DNA of 64,000 bases from Psychrobium sp051201665 (GCF_051201665.1 NZ_CP179210.1:2728001-2792000), one strand, 5' to 3'; numbered from the stretch's first letter, positions 45,908 to 54,348 are shown. The notes: generated by a model from the letters alone, not told the origin. Numbers and translations are program-made.

Positions 45908-46882
45908 ATGAAATTTAGAAAAGGAAAAATAAAAATTTTAATATTAACTTTTCTGTTAATTAAGTTAAGCTCAAACTGTATTTATGCAATAGAGTTAAAT
46001 AATAAAAAAATAGAAAAAGAAAAAGAGATCTTAGTAAATAATAAAATTAAAATTGGTGAAATTTTATTTAATGACAAATTACTATCTTTGAATAAAACTC
46101 AAAGTTGTGCAAGTTGTCACAACCCAAAAAATAGTTACACTGATAAAACAGCAAAATCATTAGGTTTTGATAATAAAATATTGAAAAGAAATACACCTAC
46201 AATTTACAACGTTGCTTTATATGATGTTTTTTTTTGGGATGGTAGAACAAGCTCAATATACGAAGCGACGCTATCACCTATTCTAGAAAGAAATGAAATG
46301 AATATGACAATAAATGAATTAGAAAATAGAGTAAATTCATCAACTGTTTATAAAAAATTATTTCAAAAAGTTTACAAAAAGGACAAAATAACTATAAAAG
46401 AAATTATTAATTGTTTAATTTATTTTCAGAAGAGCTTAATCAGAAATAATTCAAATTTTGACCGTTTTATTGAAGGAGATACAGATGCAATTTCTAAATC
46501 AGCCTATGCTGGTTATTTACTATTCAAAGGTAAGGCTAAATGCATAAATTGCCATGACGGTAAAAACTTTACGGATAATAGCTTTCATAACATTGGTGTA
46601 AAGACATCAGACTTTGGAAGGGCAAATATCAATTTAGATAAAGATTACAATATGAGTTTTAGAGTTCCAACTCTGAAGAATATTTCAATGACGGCACCTT
46701 ATATGCACAATGGTTCAATTAATACACTTGAGCAAGTAATTGATTTTTATGATAGAGGGGGTGATGTTAAATACAAAAATTTATCATCCGAAATAACTAC
46801 ACTTAAGTTGAATAATTTAGAAAAAAAACAAATCATTGAATTTTTAAAAACTTTGAACAACGAATTCTTATTACCAAAATAG
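45908..46882 (+). CDS. Di-haem cytochrome c peroxidase family protein (CcpA/MauG-like)
   Basis: 324 aa with a signal peptide ending at about residue 27. Two c-haem sites: CASCH at 67-71 and CINCH at 212-216, the spacing typical of bacterial di-haem peroxidases. RNTPTIYNVALYDVFFWDGR, SFRVPTLKNISMTAPYMHNG and the closing helix KKQIIEFLKTLN match the family. It reduces hydrogen peroxide in the periplasm with electrons from a cytochrome or cupredoxin, or, as MauG, modifies a partner protein. It is very AT-rich and is followed 15 bp later by the cupredoxin gene. Confidence 0.9.
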   Translation: MKFRKGKIKILILTFLLIKLSSNCIYAIELNNKKIEKEKEILVNNKIKIGEILFNDKLLSLNKTQSCASCHNPKNSYTDKTAKSLGFDNKILKRNTPTIYNVALYDVFFWDGRTSSIYEATLSPILERNEMNMTINELENRVNSSTVYKKLFQKVYKKDKITIKEIINCLIYFQKSLIRNNSNFDRFIEGDTDAISKSAYAGYLLFKGKAKCINCHDGKNFTDNSFHNIGVKTSDFGRANINLDKDYNMSFRVPTLKNISMTAPYMHNGSINTLEQVIDFYDRGGDVKYKNLSSEITTLKLNNLEKKQIIEFLKTLNNEFLLPK

Positions 46883-46897
46883 AAAAAGGGAAAAGCT

Positions 46898-47527
46898 ATG
46901 AAAAATATTTATTTTTTATTTTTATTTTTATTTTTATTTTTATTAAACATTACACAAGCTATTGCAGACGAAGTCAGTTTTAACTTCAAATTTATCGAAT
47001 CTACACCAAAGTTTGGATTAATATTAGTTGAAAATAATAAAAAAATAGAAAGCGATACAATTATCGATCAGAAAAACAAAAAATTCATAAAGAAATTTTT
47101 TGTTTCCAATAATGGAGGTGAAATATCCATCAAAAACTCTGATAAATACGGGCACAATGTATATATAAATGATCGTATTAATAGTTTTAAATACGATTCA
47201 GGGCTTATAAAACAAGGTGATTTAAAAAAAACAAATTTAAATATTGATGATAATAGAATGATTAGAGTTGGGTGTAAAATTCATCCACGAATGAAATCCT
47301 ACATTATAAAATCCAAATCTAATAATTATAAGGAAATATTATTTTCTGAAAAAAATAAAGAACATAAATTCAAGCTTGACAGAATTAATGAAAATGAGAA
47401 TACTTTTAAAGTTTTTATACCTAATTTAAATCCAATCACATTCACAGCTATCAAAGGTGAATTAAAAGAGTTAGAAATTATTAAAAAAAATGAGATTATA
47501 GGTTTTTTATCAATATCAAGAATTTAA
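46898..47527 (+). CDS. Cupredoxin-like periplasmic protein (GCxIHxxM type)
   Basis: 209 aa. RBS AGGGAAA; a signal peptide of repeated FLFLFL ending QAIA at about residue 22. HNVYI (His 86) and GCKIHPRMKSYI (Cys 126, His 129, Met 132) supply a type-1-copper ligand set. I associate the pattern HNVY...GCxIHxxMxxYI with proteins annotated as methylamine-utilisation or plastocyanin-like. The C-terminal roughly 65 residues form a beta-rich tail. Immediate placement after the di-haem peroxidase suggests it is its electron donor or target. Copper binding is inferred from motif, not shown. Confidence 0.7.
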   Translation: MKNIYFLFLFLFLFLLNITQAIADEVSFNFKFIESTPKFGLILVENNKKIESDTIIDQKNKKFIKKFFVSNNGGEISIKNSDKYGHNVYINDRINSFKYDSGLIKQGDLKKTNLNIDDNRMIRVGCKIHPRMKSYIIKSKSNNYKEILFSEKNKEHKFKLDRINENENTFKVFIPNLNPITFTAIKGELKELEIIKKNEIIGFLSISRI

Positions 47528-47580
47528 AAAGAACCTGTAAATAATTTCTTGATCATCGGTAACGTTTATGGCCTGATAAT

Positions 47581-47811
47581 ATGGATAAAAAAAGAGATCC
47601 TAAAACGTCAATTATTTGGGATGCACTATTGCTATTAAAGGCTAATGGGCAATCTTTTATCCATAGTTCAAATCGAAACATGGCTAAGGCTTACTCATCA
47701 ACAAAAGTTGGTCTATTTTTGCAGTTAGTTTCAGTTGAGCAATACAATCGTAATTGGCGCAATGACATGAATAGATTAACAAATACACCATTACGGCGTT
47801 TTTCAAGGTAG
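47581..47811 (+). CDS. Possible small ORF or remnant, unrecognised
   Basis: 76 codons with ATG after TGATAAT but no clear ribosome site. The residues (FIHSSNRNMAKAYSSTKVG, then RLTNTPLRRFSR) match nothing I know. The region lies just left of an IS3 end and could be the tail of a displaced gene. Low confidence that it is expressed. Confidence 0.3.
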   Translation: MDKKRDPKTSIIWDALLLLKANGQSFIHSSNRNMAKAYSSTKVGLFLQLVSVEQYNRNWRNDMNRLTNTPLRRFSR

Positions 47812-47841
47812 TTGTCGCCTAAATTGTTAAGCAGCTTGCTT

Positions 47842-48297
47842 TGTAGTGGTACAGTGAATTTGGTCACTTAAATAGAGGTGTTATCATACGCCTCATCAAC
47901 TTTAGGTGAATCAATGAATACTAGAACAAGACCAACTTATTCAGCAGAATTTAAACTCGAAACAGCTCAACTTGTTGTTGATGAAGGATACTCTGTCAGA
48001 GAAGCTTCCGAAGCCGTCGGAGTGAGTAAATCAGCCATTGATAAATGGGCACGACAATTAAAGAAAGAGCGAAACGGTATAGCAGACCAACCGACTGCAT
48101 TAACACCTGAACAGATAAAAATTAAAGAACTCGAAAAACGCATAAAACGGATTGAATTAGAAAAAGAAATACTAAAAAAGGCTACAGCTCTCTTGATGTC
48201 AGACTCCCTAGACAATTTGAAATAGTCCAGGCGTTACAAGAGAGCTATGATGTAAAAACAGTCTGTGAAGTCTTTGATATTCATCGTAGTAGCTATG
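47842..48297 (+). mobile_element. IS3-family fragment (left end, orfA and start of orfB)
   Basis: It begins with the IS3 end TGTAGTGGTACAGTGAATTT identical to one end of the full copy at 51062-52319. It carries complete orfA (ATG 47914 to 48225, MNTRTRPTYSAEFKLETAQL, HTH plus leucine-zipper) and the slippery A-AAA-AAG at 48174-48180. It then loses homology after AGTAGCTATG. orfB is thus missing most of its length. Confidence 0.88.
47914..48225 (+). CDS. IS3-family orfA protein (in a truncated copy)
   Basis: 103 aa from ATG 47914. It has a helix-turn-helix (GYSVREASEAVGVSKSAIDK) and a C-terminal coiled coil (KELEKRIKRIELEKEILKKA) for dimerisation. The sequence is the same as orfA of the full IS at 51936-52247. 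Without orfB it could only act as a repressor-like DNA binder. Confidence 0.8.
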   Translation: MNTRTRPTYSAEFKLETAQLVVDEGYSVREASEAVGVSKSAIDKWARQLKKERNGIADQPTALTPEQIKIKELEKRIKRIELEKEILKKATALLMSDSLDNLK

Positions 48298-48303
48298 TTC
48301 TGG

Positions 48304-48558
48304 TCAAGTCCAACCGGACACTTTCCTAAAGGAATGTTCAAATTCATTGGGCGACTGATCAGCATTAGCTGAATGCAGTCGCTCAACATTATAATATTTC
48401 ATGTACCTAGCAACATCGTCTCGCATATGTTTACGGGTTGGCTGCGGCACCTTAAACAACCAATCGTGTTTTAAACTACCAAAGAACCGCTCGACAACGG
48501 CATTATCCCAGCACGCTCCAACATCCCCCATACTAGCTCGACACCCAAGACGATCCAG
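48304..48558 (-). pseudogene. IS3-family orfB, C-terminal fragment of a different element
   Basis: About 85 codons: DRLGCRASMGDVGACWDNAV, then VERFFGSLKHDWLF and YYNVERLHSANADQSPNEFE, the catalytic-Glu region and tail of an IS3 integrase core. The apparent ATG 48531 is internal. It is joined on the left to the other IS3 fragment (48297) and cut on the right by an IS66 end at 48560. Confidence 0.85.
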
Positions 48559-48559
48559 T

Positions 48560-48607
48560 GTAAGCGTCTCGCCAAAGACACATACCTTTCATAAGTTAAC
48601 TTGGATA
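48560..48607. repeat. Extra copy of the IS66 left end (48 bp)
   Basis: GTAAGCGTCTCGCCAAAGAC then ACATACCTTTCATAAGTTAA is the left terminus of the IS66 elements here, without a following IS body. Full left ends occur again at 48612 and 51005. Before IS66-A inserted, this copy and the one at 51005 were adjacent. Confidence 0.85.
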
Positions 48608-48690
48608 GTAAGTAAGCGTCTCGCCAAAGACACATACCTTTCATAAGTGATCTTGGATAGGGTATCTCCAATTTTATTAAGGAGATTAAC

Positions 48691-49002
48691 ATGAGTAAAC
48701 ATCGAAGCCTCGAACAATGGCAAGACATCATTAATCTGCACCAATCCAGTGGCTTGAGCGTTAGTGATTTTTGCCGCGACAATAACATTTCAACCACAGC
48801 CTTTTATGCAACTAAGAAGAAGTTAACTAAGGAAACATCAAGCTTTGTAAAAGTCAGCGTCACTCAACCGTTAAAAATTAATACAGAAATAGCTCCTATT
48901 GTTCTTACTGTAGGCCTCGCCAAGGTGTGCTTACCACAATCAACATCGCCAATGTACTTGGCACAGCTGCTTAAGGGGTTGCATCATGAAGATGTTTGTT
49001 AA
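48691..49002 (+). CDS. tnpA: IS66 accessory protein TnpA
   Basis: 103 aa after AAGGAG. A helix-turn-helix (SGLSVSDFCRDNNISTTAFY) at about residues 19-38 is typical of the IS66 OrfA/TnpA DNA-binding protein. Its end overlaps tnpB by 17 bp, a usual arrangement for translational coupling. Confidence 0.88.
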   Translation: MSKHRSLEQWQDIINLHQSSGLSVSDFCRDNNISTTAFYATKKKLTKETSSFVKVSVTQPLKINTEIAPIVLTVGLAKVCLPQSTSPMYLAQLLKGLHHEDVC

Positions 49003-49336
49003 TCCAAGCGCTGTCTATCTGTATCGCGATGTAGTCGATTTTCGAAAGTCCATCGATGGCCTTATTGCTATTGTAGAGCAAGAGCTTAAATACGATGCCT
49101 ACACCGGCGCACTGTTCTTATTCTCTAATAAAGCCAAAGATAAATTGAAATTAGTCTATTGGGATAAAACGGGCTTTGCCCTGTGGTATAAACGCCTTGA
49201 AAAACACAAATTCAAATGGCCAAGTCAACTTGATAGCGAGGATGTTGTGTTAACAGAGCAACAACTCACTTGGCTATTGTCTGGTTACGATGTCCTTGGT
49301 CATCAAGAATTACATTATCAGTCCGATCTGGGATAG
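48986..49336 (+). CDS. tnpB: IS66 accessory protein TnpB
   Basis: 116 aa. VYLYRDVVDFRKSIDGLIAI, then YDAYTGALFLFSNKAKDKLK and YWDKTGFALWYKRLEKHKF are the conserved IS66 OrfB (PF05717) sequence. It is required with TnpA for transposition, with unclear mechanism. It is identical to the second copy at 53905-54255. Confidence 0.93.
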   Translation: MKMFVNPSAVYLYRDVVDFRKSIDGLIAIVEQELKYDAYTGALFLFSNKAKDKLKLVYWDKTGFALWYKRLEKHKFKWPSQLDSEDVVLTEQQLTWLLSGYDVLGHQELHYQSDLG

Positions 49337-49429
49337 CGCAATACACAAGTCAACGATCGTTGACACGATCAGATTTTCTATTTGAGCTGAACAGTCACAA
49401 TGGCGCTATAACATTGCTACACTGACGGC

Positions 49430-50974
49430 ATGAAATTTGATGCCAACACATTGCCCAACGACCCAGAACAACTCAAGAGCATGCTGCTTGAGTTGCAGTA
49501 CGTTGTGCAAAAGCAAAACAAAGAGTTAGCGCAGCAAAAGTCTCTCTATCAAGAACTACTTGATGCGTATAACGCCAAGATTGCCAAAGAATACGGCAAA
49601 AAGTCAGAGAAAATGCCAGGGGCTGGTGAAGTATTTAACGAAGTAGAAGCTCAATTGGATGACATAGAAACGCTGTCTGACACAGAAAAAGCGCTCCTCA
49701 TCGCCAATGATGAACCACACACCGAAAAAGCAAAACCCAAGCGCACACCATTACCCGAGGCCTTACCTCGCAAAGAGGTGGTGGTTGATTTACACGACGA
49801 CGCTAAAGTCTGTAGTCACTGTCAAAGTGCGTTACATAAAATGGGGGAAGCAGAAAGTGAAACGCTCGAATTTGTACCTGCTCATATCAAGGTTATTAAA
49901 ACCGTTCGTCCCAAATACGCATGCAGAGCGTGTGAAAAAGAGGGCATACAAAGCGATATCCAGATAGCGCCTATGCCGTCAACTCCTATCCCTAAAAGTA
50001 TTGCTACGCCAAGTTTACTCAGTCAAATCATTACCTGTAAGTATCAGTTTGGCTTACCGTTGTATCGACAAGAAACGTGGTTTGGCGATATCGGCATAAC
50101 GATTAATCGTAAAACCATGTCGAGTTGGATGGTTCGTTGTAGCGAACTGCTTGAACCGTTGTATGACACACTCAAAGAACAGTTACTCCAACAACCTGCG
50201 ATTCATGCGGATGAAACACCGCTCAAGGTTATCAAAGCTAACAAAGCGACCAGCTATATGTGGTTATATTGTTGCGGTGATGACAAACCTGAAGGTAAGA
50301 CAAACATCGTCTTATTTGATTATCACAACAGTCGTGCAGGACAATGCGCCATTGATTTTCTCGATGATTACTCAGGTTACATGCACGTTGATGGCTACAA
50401 AGGTTATGAAAAAACCAGCGCCACTTTAGTGGCTTGTCTTGCTCATATCCGTCGCAAGTTCATTGAAGCAAAAGGCAACAACAAGACAACCGGTAAAGCC
50501 GACGTAGCGCTTAACTTCATTGGTAAACTCTATGGTATAGAGCAATCGCTTAAAGAGATGAAGGACGATGAAAAATACAAGGCTCGCCAACAACAAGCCA
50601 AACCCATTGTCGAAGAGTTTTATCACTGGCTTGTAGAGCACAAAGAAAAACTGTCTCCGCAAAGGCCGCTGTCAAAAGCCATTACCTATGCACTGAATCA
50701 GTATGAAAAATTCAAACGCTACCTTGATGATGGTAAGTTAAGTATTGATAACAATCGTGCAGAACGAGCCATAAAACCGTTTGTGATTGGACGCAAGGCT
50801 TGGTTGTTTTCCCATACCCCAAGAGGTGCGAAAGCCAGCGCCGTTCTCTATAGTTTGGTGGAAACCGCTAAGGCTAACGGCCTTGTTGTACATGACTATA
50901 TATCCCACTGTTTAGAGCAGATTGCTGAAAATCCTGATGCTCTTGAATCACTAATGCCTTGGAATTTTAAATAG
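49430..50974 (+). CDS. tnpC: IS66 transposase TnpC
   Basis: 514 aa. It has an N-terminal coiled coil (LELQYVVQKQNKELAQQK), a zinc-finger-like CSHCQ...CRACE segment, then the DDE domain with IHADETPLKV (first Asp), YMHVDGYKGYEK (second Asp), CLAHIRRKFIEA, and DDGKLSIDNNRAERAIKPFV (Glu region). The length is normal and the gene appears functional. Confidence 0.93.
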   Translation: MKFDANTLPNDPEQLKSMLLELQYVVQKQNKELAQQKSLYQELLDAYNAKIAKEYGKKSEKMPGAGEVFNEVEAQLDDIETLSDTEKALLIANDEPHTEKAKPKRTPLPEALPRKEVVVDLHDDAKVCSHCQSALHKMGEAESETLEFVPAHIKVIKTVRPKYACRACEKEGIQSDIQIAPMPSTPIPKSIATPSLLSQIITCKYQFGLPLYRQETWFGDIGITINRKTMSSWMVRCSELLEPLYDTLKEQLLQQPAIHADETPLKVIKANKATSYMWLYCCGDDKPEGKTNIVLFDYHNSRAGQCAIDFLDDYSGYMHVDGYKGYEKTSATLVACLAHIRRKFIEAKGNNKTTGKADVALNFIGKLYGIEQSLKEMKDDEKYKARQQQAKPIVEEFYHWLVEHKEKLSPQRPLSKAITYALNQYEKFKRYLDDGKLSIDNNRAERAIKPFVIGRKAWLFSHTPRGAKASAVLYSLVETAKANGLVVHDYISHCLEQIAENPDALESLMPWNFK

Positions 50975-51069
50975 CTAGGTGTCGTTGCCTAGACTCTTAC
51001 GATAGTAAGCGTCTCGCCAAAGACACATACCTTTCATATGTTAACTTGGATAGAGTATCTCTGTAGTGG

Positions 51070-51987
51070 TCAACTAATTTTGGTCACGGTTTTGTAAGTT
51101 TTCCAGTATCTCTGTTCCGATTCATTTGGAGTTAAACCGCCATTATATTGATGAGGCCTGACGTTACTATAATATCCTGTAATATAATTCACTACTGCCG
51201 CCTTGGCTTGCACTAAAGATTGATAACCTACAGTGGGCATCCATTCTGTTTTAAAACTCCTAAAGAATCTTTCCATCGGTGCGTTATCCCAACAGTTTCC
51301 TCGTCTGCTCATGCTTTGCTTGATTTGATATCGCCAAAGTAATTGACGATATTTCTTACTCGTATAATGACAGCCTTGATCTGAATGAAACATCACGCCT
51401 TTTGGTCTCCCTCGTGACTCAAAAGCCATTGTTAATGCTTGGCTAGTTAGCGCTGTATCAGGTGAGTAAGACATCGCCCAACCAATAGGTTTTCTGGCGA
51501 ACAAATCAATCACAACGGCTAAATAACACCAACGATTACCTGCCCATATAAAAGTCACATCTCCACACCAAACTTGATTGGGTTCGCTAACAACAAATTG
51601 TCTGTCTAAGTGATTCGGTATCGCTGCGTGCTCATTTCCACCTCGTTTATAAGCATGCTTAGGTATCTGACAACTCACTAGGCCAAGCTTTTTCATAATG
51701 CGGTTTGCTCGGTAGCGGCTTAATGGCATATCTCTAGTCGTTGCTATCTGAGCTACGCTTCTGGCTCCTGCTGATTCACCACTTTCCGAGAAAATAGCGC
51801 GAACCATTAATTCTGCTTTTAAGTGCTTATGACTGGCGTTTTTTGAATTTTTACGCCAGTAACCATAGCTACTACGATGAATATCAAAGACTTCACAGAC
51901 TGTTTTTACATCATAGCTCTCTTGTAACGCCTGGACTATTTCAAATTGTCTAGGGAGTCTGACATCAAGAGAGCTGTAGCCTTTTTT
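51070..51987 (-). CDS. IS3 element 1 orfB (integrase core)
   Basis: About 306 aa as the frameshift product. HTH_21 region (RANRIMKKLGLVSCQIPKHA), then rve core with WCGDVTFIWAGNRWCYLAVV (first Asp), MFHSDQGCHYTSKKYRQLL (second Asp) and GNCWDNAPMERFFRSFKTEW (Glu). An internal ATG at 51807 gives only 245 aa. Produced as OrfAB fusion by -1 frameshifting in this family. Confidence 0.9.
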   Translation of the reverse strand, partial: KKGYSSLDVRLPRQFEIVQALQESYDVKTVCEVFDIHRSSYGYWRKNSKNASHKHLKAELMVRAIFSESGESAGARSVAQIATTRDMPLSRYRANRIMKKLGLVSCQIPKHAYKRGGNEHAAIPNHLDRQFVVSEPNQVWCGDVTFIWAGNRWCYLAVVIDLFARKPIGWAMSYSPDTALTSQALTMAFESRGRPKGVMFHSDQGCHYTSKKYRQLLWRYQIKQSMSRRGNCWDNAPMERFFRSFKTEWMPTVGYQSLVQAKAAVVNYITGYYSNVRPHQYNGGLTPNESEQRYWKTYKTVTKIS

Positions 51988-52247
51988 AGTATTTCTTTTT
52001 CTAATTCAATCCGTTTTATGCGTTTTTCGAGTTCTTTAATTTTTATCTGTTCAGGTGTTAATGCAGTCGGTTGGTCTGCTATACCGTTTCGCTCTTTCTT
52101 TAATTGTCGTGCCCATTTATCAATGGCTGATTTACTCACTCCGACGGCTTCGGAAGCTTCTCTGACAGAGTATCCTTCATCAACAACAAGTTGAGCTGTT
52201 TCGAGTTTAAATTCTGCTGAATAAGTTGGTCTTGTTCTAGTATTCAT
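51936..52247 (-). CDS. IS3 element 1 orfA
   Basis: 103 aa from ATG 52247 (MNTRTRPTYSAEF), with helix-turn-helix and leucine-zipper coil. The heptanucleotide A-AAA-AAG at 51981-51987 allows -1 slippage into orfB: reading then continues TKKGYSSLDVRLPRQFEIVQ. An upstream in-frame start at 52283 is within the leader and less likely. Confidence 0.9.
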   Translation of the reverse strand: MNTRTRPTYSAEFKLETAQLVVDEGYSVREASEAVGVSKSAIDKWARQLKKERNGIADQPTALTPEQIKIKELEKRIKRIELEKEILKKATALLMSDSLDNLK

Positions 52248-52450
52248 TGATTCACCTAAAGTTGATGAGGCGTATGATAACACCTCTATTTAAGTGACCA
52301 AATTCACTGTACCACTACACTCCAATTTTATTAAGGAGATTAACATGAGTAAACATCGAAGCCTCGAACAAAGAAGTGGACCCTGAAAATCGGACACGAT
52401 ATTAAGTGATTAATCTGCTTTAATAACTAGCATCACAGCTGGAGTAGATT

Positions 52451-52735
52451 ATGACTAGAAAACGTAGAAACCACTCACCTGAGTTTAAAGCTAAGGTGGC
52501 ATTAGCTGCCGCTAAAGGGGATAAAACTTTAGCAGAGTTAGCACAGCAATTTAGCCTTCATGCAAATCAAATTACAACCTGGAAGCAGGAATTGCTTAAG
52601 AACGCCTCGTCGATATTTGATGGAAAGTCTCCGCTAACCAAGGATAATGACATAACAGAGGTCAACAAGTTACACGCTAAAATTGGTCAGTTAACAATGG
52701 AAAATGATTTTTTGGCCAAGGTGCTCGATCATTAG
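52451..52735 (+). CDS. IS3 element 2 orfA
   Basis: 94 aa: MTRKRRNHSPEFKAKVALAA, then LAELAQQFSLHANQITTWKQ (helix-turn-helix), then a short coil. This is the standard IS3 orfA arrangement. orfB lies in the -1 frame and is open back into the end of orfA. Confidence 0.9.
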   Translation: MTRKRRNHSPEFKAKVALAAAKGDKTLAELAQQFSLHANQITTWKQELLKNASSIFDGKSPLTKDNDITEVNKLHAKIGQLTMENDFLAKVLDH

Positions 52736-53577
52736 ATCGAGCCCAGCGAAAGGATTCGCTGGATAAAACCAACAAAGTCGCTATAACACGTCAATGCCAG
52801 CTACTTAATATCGCACGCTCTACAGCATATTACTGCCCAATTGGTATTTCTGATGATGAGCTCGCGCTGCGAAAGATGATTGACGAGATCCATCTTGAGC
52901 GGCCATACATGGGGAGCCGGCGCATTCGTACGGAACTGGTTAAACTTGGAAAAGACGTTAATCGCAAACGTGTTATTCGACTTATGAAAGCAATGGGTAT
53001 TGGTGCCGTGTATCCAAAACAACGGACAACGATCGCCGATAAATCGCATAAGATTTATCCTTACTTATTGCGTGACCTTGATATTGTCTATGCAAATCAA
53101 GTGTGGGCAATCGATATTACTTATATTCCGATGAAGAAAGGCTTTCTTTATCTTGTGGCAATAATCGACTGGTATAGCCGTAAAATATTGTCTTCTAAGC
53201 TCTCGAATACGATGGATACACAGTTCTGTTTGGATGCACTAGATGAGGCATTACAGCGCCATGGAAAACCTGAAATCTTCAATTCGGATCAAGGTAGCCA
53301 ATTCACTAGCAATGAATTTACCGCTAAGTTAAAAGCTAACGATATCAAGATTAGCATGGATGGAAAAGGCTGCTGGGTAGACAATGTGATGATCGAGCGC
53401 TTCTGGAGAAGCTTGAAATATGAAGAGGTTTATTTAAAAGCCTACGAGACCCCCAAAGAAGCAGAACTTGAAATTAGCAACTATATAGTGTTTTATAATG
53501 AACAGCGATACCATCAAAGTCTAAACGATTTAACACCAGATCAGGTTTATTTTGCTAGACAAAGGTTCGCCGCATAA
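52735..53577 (+). CDS. IS3 element 2 orfB (integrase core)
   Basis: About 280 aa in the -1 frame relative to orfA. YMGSRRIRTELVKLGKDVNR (HTH_21), VWAIDITYIPMKKGFLYLVA (first Asp), IFNSDQGSQFTSNEF (second Asp), and DNVMIERFWRSLKYEEVY (Glu). ATG 52876 would drop about 47 residues; translation by frameshift from orfA is likelier. It appears intact. Confidence 0.9.
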   Translation, partial: DRAQRKDSLDKTNKVAITRQCQLLNIARSTAYYCPIGISDDELALRKMIDEIHLERPYMGSRRIRTELVKLGKDVNRKRVIRLMKAMGIGAVYPKQRTTIADKSHKIYPYLLRDLDIVYANQVWAIDITYIPMKKGFLYLVAIIDWYSRKILSSKLSNTMDTQFCLDALDEALQRHGKPEIFNSDQGSQFTSNEFTAKLKANDIKISMDGKGCWVDNVMIERFWRSLKYEEVYLKAYETPKEAELEISNYIVFYNEQRYHQSLNDLTPDQVYFARQRFAA

Positions 53578-53904
53578 CTTGGATTAATCACTTAAAACTA
53601 AGGTTATGTGTCCAACCAAAGGGGTCCACTTCTCAATGGCAAGACATCATTAATCTGCACCAATCCAGTGGCTTGAGCGTTAGTGATTTTTGCCGCGACA
53701 ATAACATTTCAACCACAGCCTTTTATGCAACTAAGAAGAAGTTAACTAAGGAAACATCAAGCTTTGTGAAAGCCTGCGTCACTCAACCGTTAAAAATTAA
53801 TACAGAAATAGCTCCTATTGTTCTTACTGTAGGCCTCGCCAAGGTGTGCTTACCACAATCAACATCGCCAATGTACTTGGCACAGCTGCTTAAGGGGTTG
53901 CATC

Positions 53905-54255
53905 ATGAAGATGTTTGTTAATCCAAGCGCTGTCTATCTGTATCGCGATGTAGTCGATTTTCGAAAGTCCATCGATGGCCTTATTGCTATTGTAGAGCAA
54001 GAGCTTAAATACGATGCCTACACCGGCGCACTGTTCTTATTCTCTAATAAAGCCAAAGATAAATTGAAATTAGTCTATTGGGATAAAACGGGCTTTGCCC
54101 TGTGGTATAAACGCCTTGAAAAACACAAATTCAAATGGCCAAGTCAACTTGATAGCGAGGATGTTGTGTTAACAGAGCAACAACTCACTTGGCTATTGTC
54201 TGGTTACGATGTCCTTGGTCATCAAGAATTACATTATCAGTCCGATCTGGGATAG
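53905..54255 (+). CDS. tnpB: IS66 element B TnpB
   Basis: 116 aa, identical in sequence to TnpB of element A (48986-49336). It is intact, but the element around it cannot transpose alone because tnpC and the right end are missing. Confidence 0.9.
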   Translation: MKMFVNPSAVYLYRDVVDFRKSIDGLIAIVEQELKYDAYTGALFLFSNKAKDKLKLVYWDKTGFALWYKRLEKHKFKWPSQLDSEDVVLTEQQLTWLLSGYDVLGHQELHYQSDLG

Positions 54256-54348
54256 CGCAATACACAAGTCAACGATCGTTGACACGATCTGATTTTCTAT
54301 TTGAGCTGAACAGTCACAATGGCGCTATAACATTGCTACACTGACGGC

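Larger units (their letters stand above)
48612..51000 (+). mobile_element. IS66-family element A (intact), 2389 bp
   Basis: Left end GTAAGCGTCTCGCCAAAGAC and right end, complemented, GTAAGAGTCTAGGCAACGAC are imperfect inverted repeats. The 8-bp direct repeat GATAGTAA flanks it (48604-48611, 51001-51008), the duplication size expected for IS66. It carries tnpA, tnpB and tnpC uninterrupted. Its target was itself the tandem left ends of another IS66. Confidence 0.93.
51062..52319 (-). mobile_element. IS3-family element 1 (intact), 1258 bp
   Basis: Inverted ends TGTAGTGGTCAACTAATTTT and TGTAGTGGTACAGTGAATTT; 3-bp duplication CTC (51059-51061, 52320-52322). orfA and orfB are on the minus strand and joined by a -1 frameshift site. 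A truncated copy lies at 47842-48297. Confidence 0.93.
52372..53633 (+). mobile_element. IS3-family element 2 (intact), 1262 bp
   Basis: Ends AGAAGTGGACCCTGAAAATC and, complemented, AGAAGTGGACCCCTTTGGTT; 3-bp duplication CAA (52369-52371, 53634-53636). It belongs to a different IS3 subgroup from element 1, judging from its orfA. Confidence 0.93.
52345..53921 (+). pseudogene. tnpA: IS66 element B tnpA, split by IS3 element 2
   Basis: Codons 1-9 (MSKHRSLEQ) are at 52345-52371. IS3-2 with its CAA duplication follows, and the gene resumes at 53634 in WQDIINLHQSSGLSVSD to the stop at 53921. Apart from the insertion it differs from element A by VKA-C for VKV-S. Expression from 53673 would miss the N-terminus. 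Confidence 0.9.

Noticed and set aside
48560..51052. Short repeated GTAAGCGTCTCGCC units as a CRISPR or plasmid iteron array
   Set aside because: They are IS66 left termini, shown by the adjoining tnpA leader and the matching right end at 51000.
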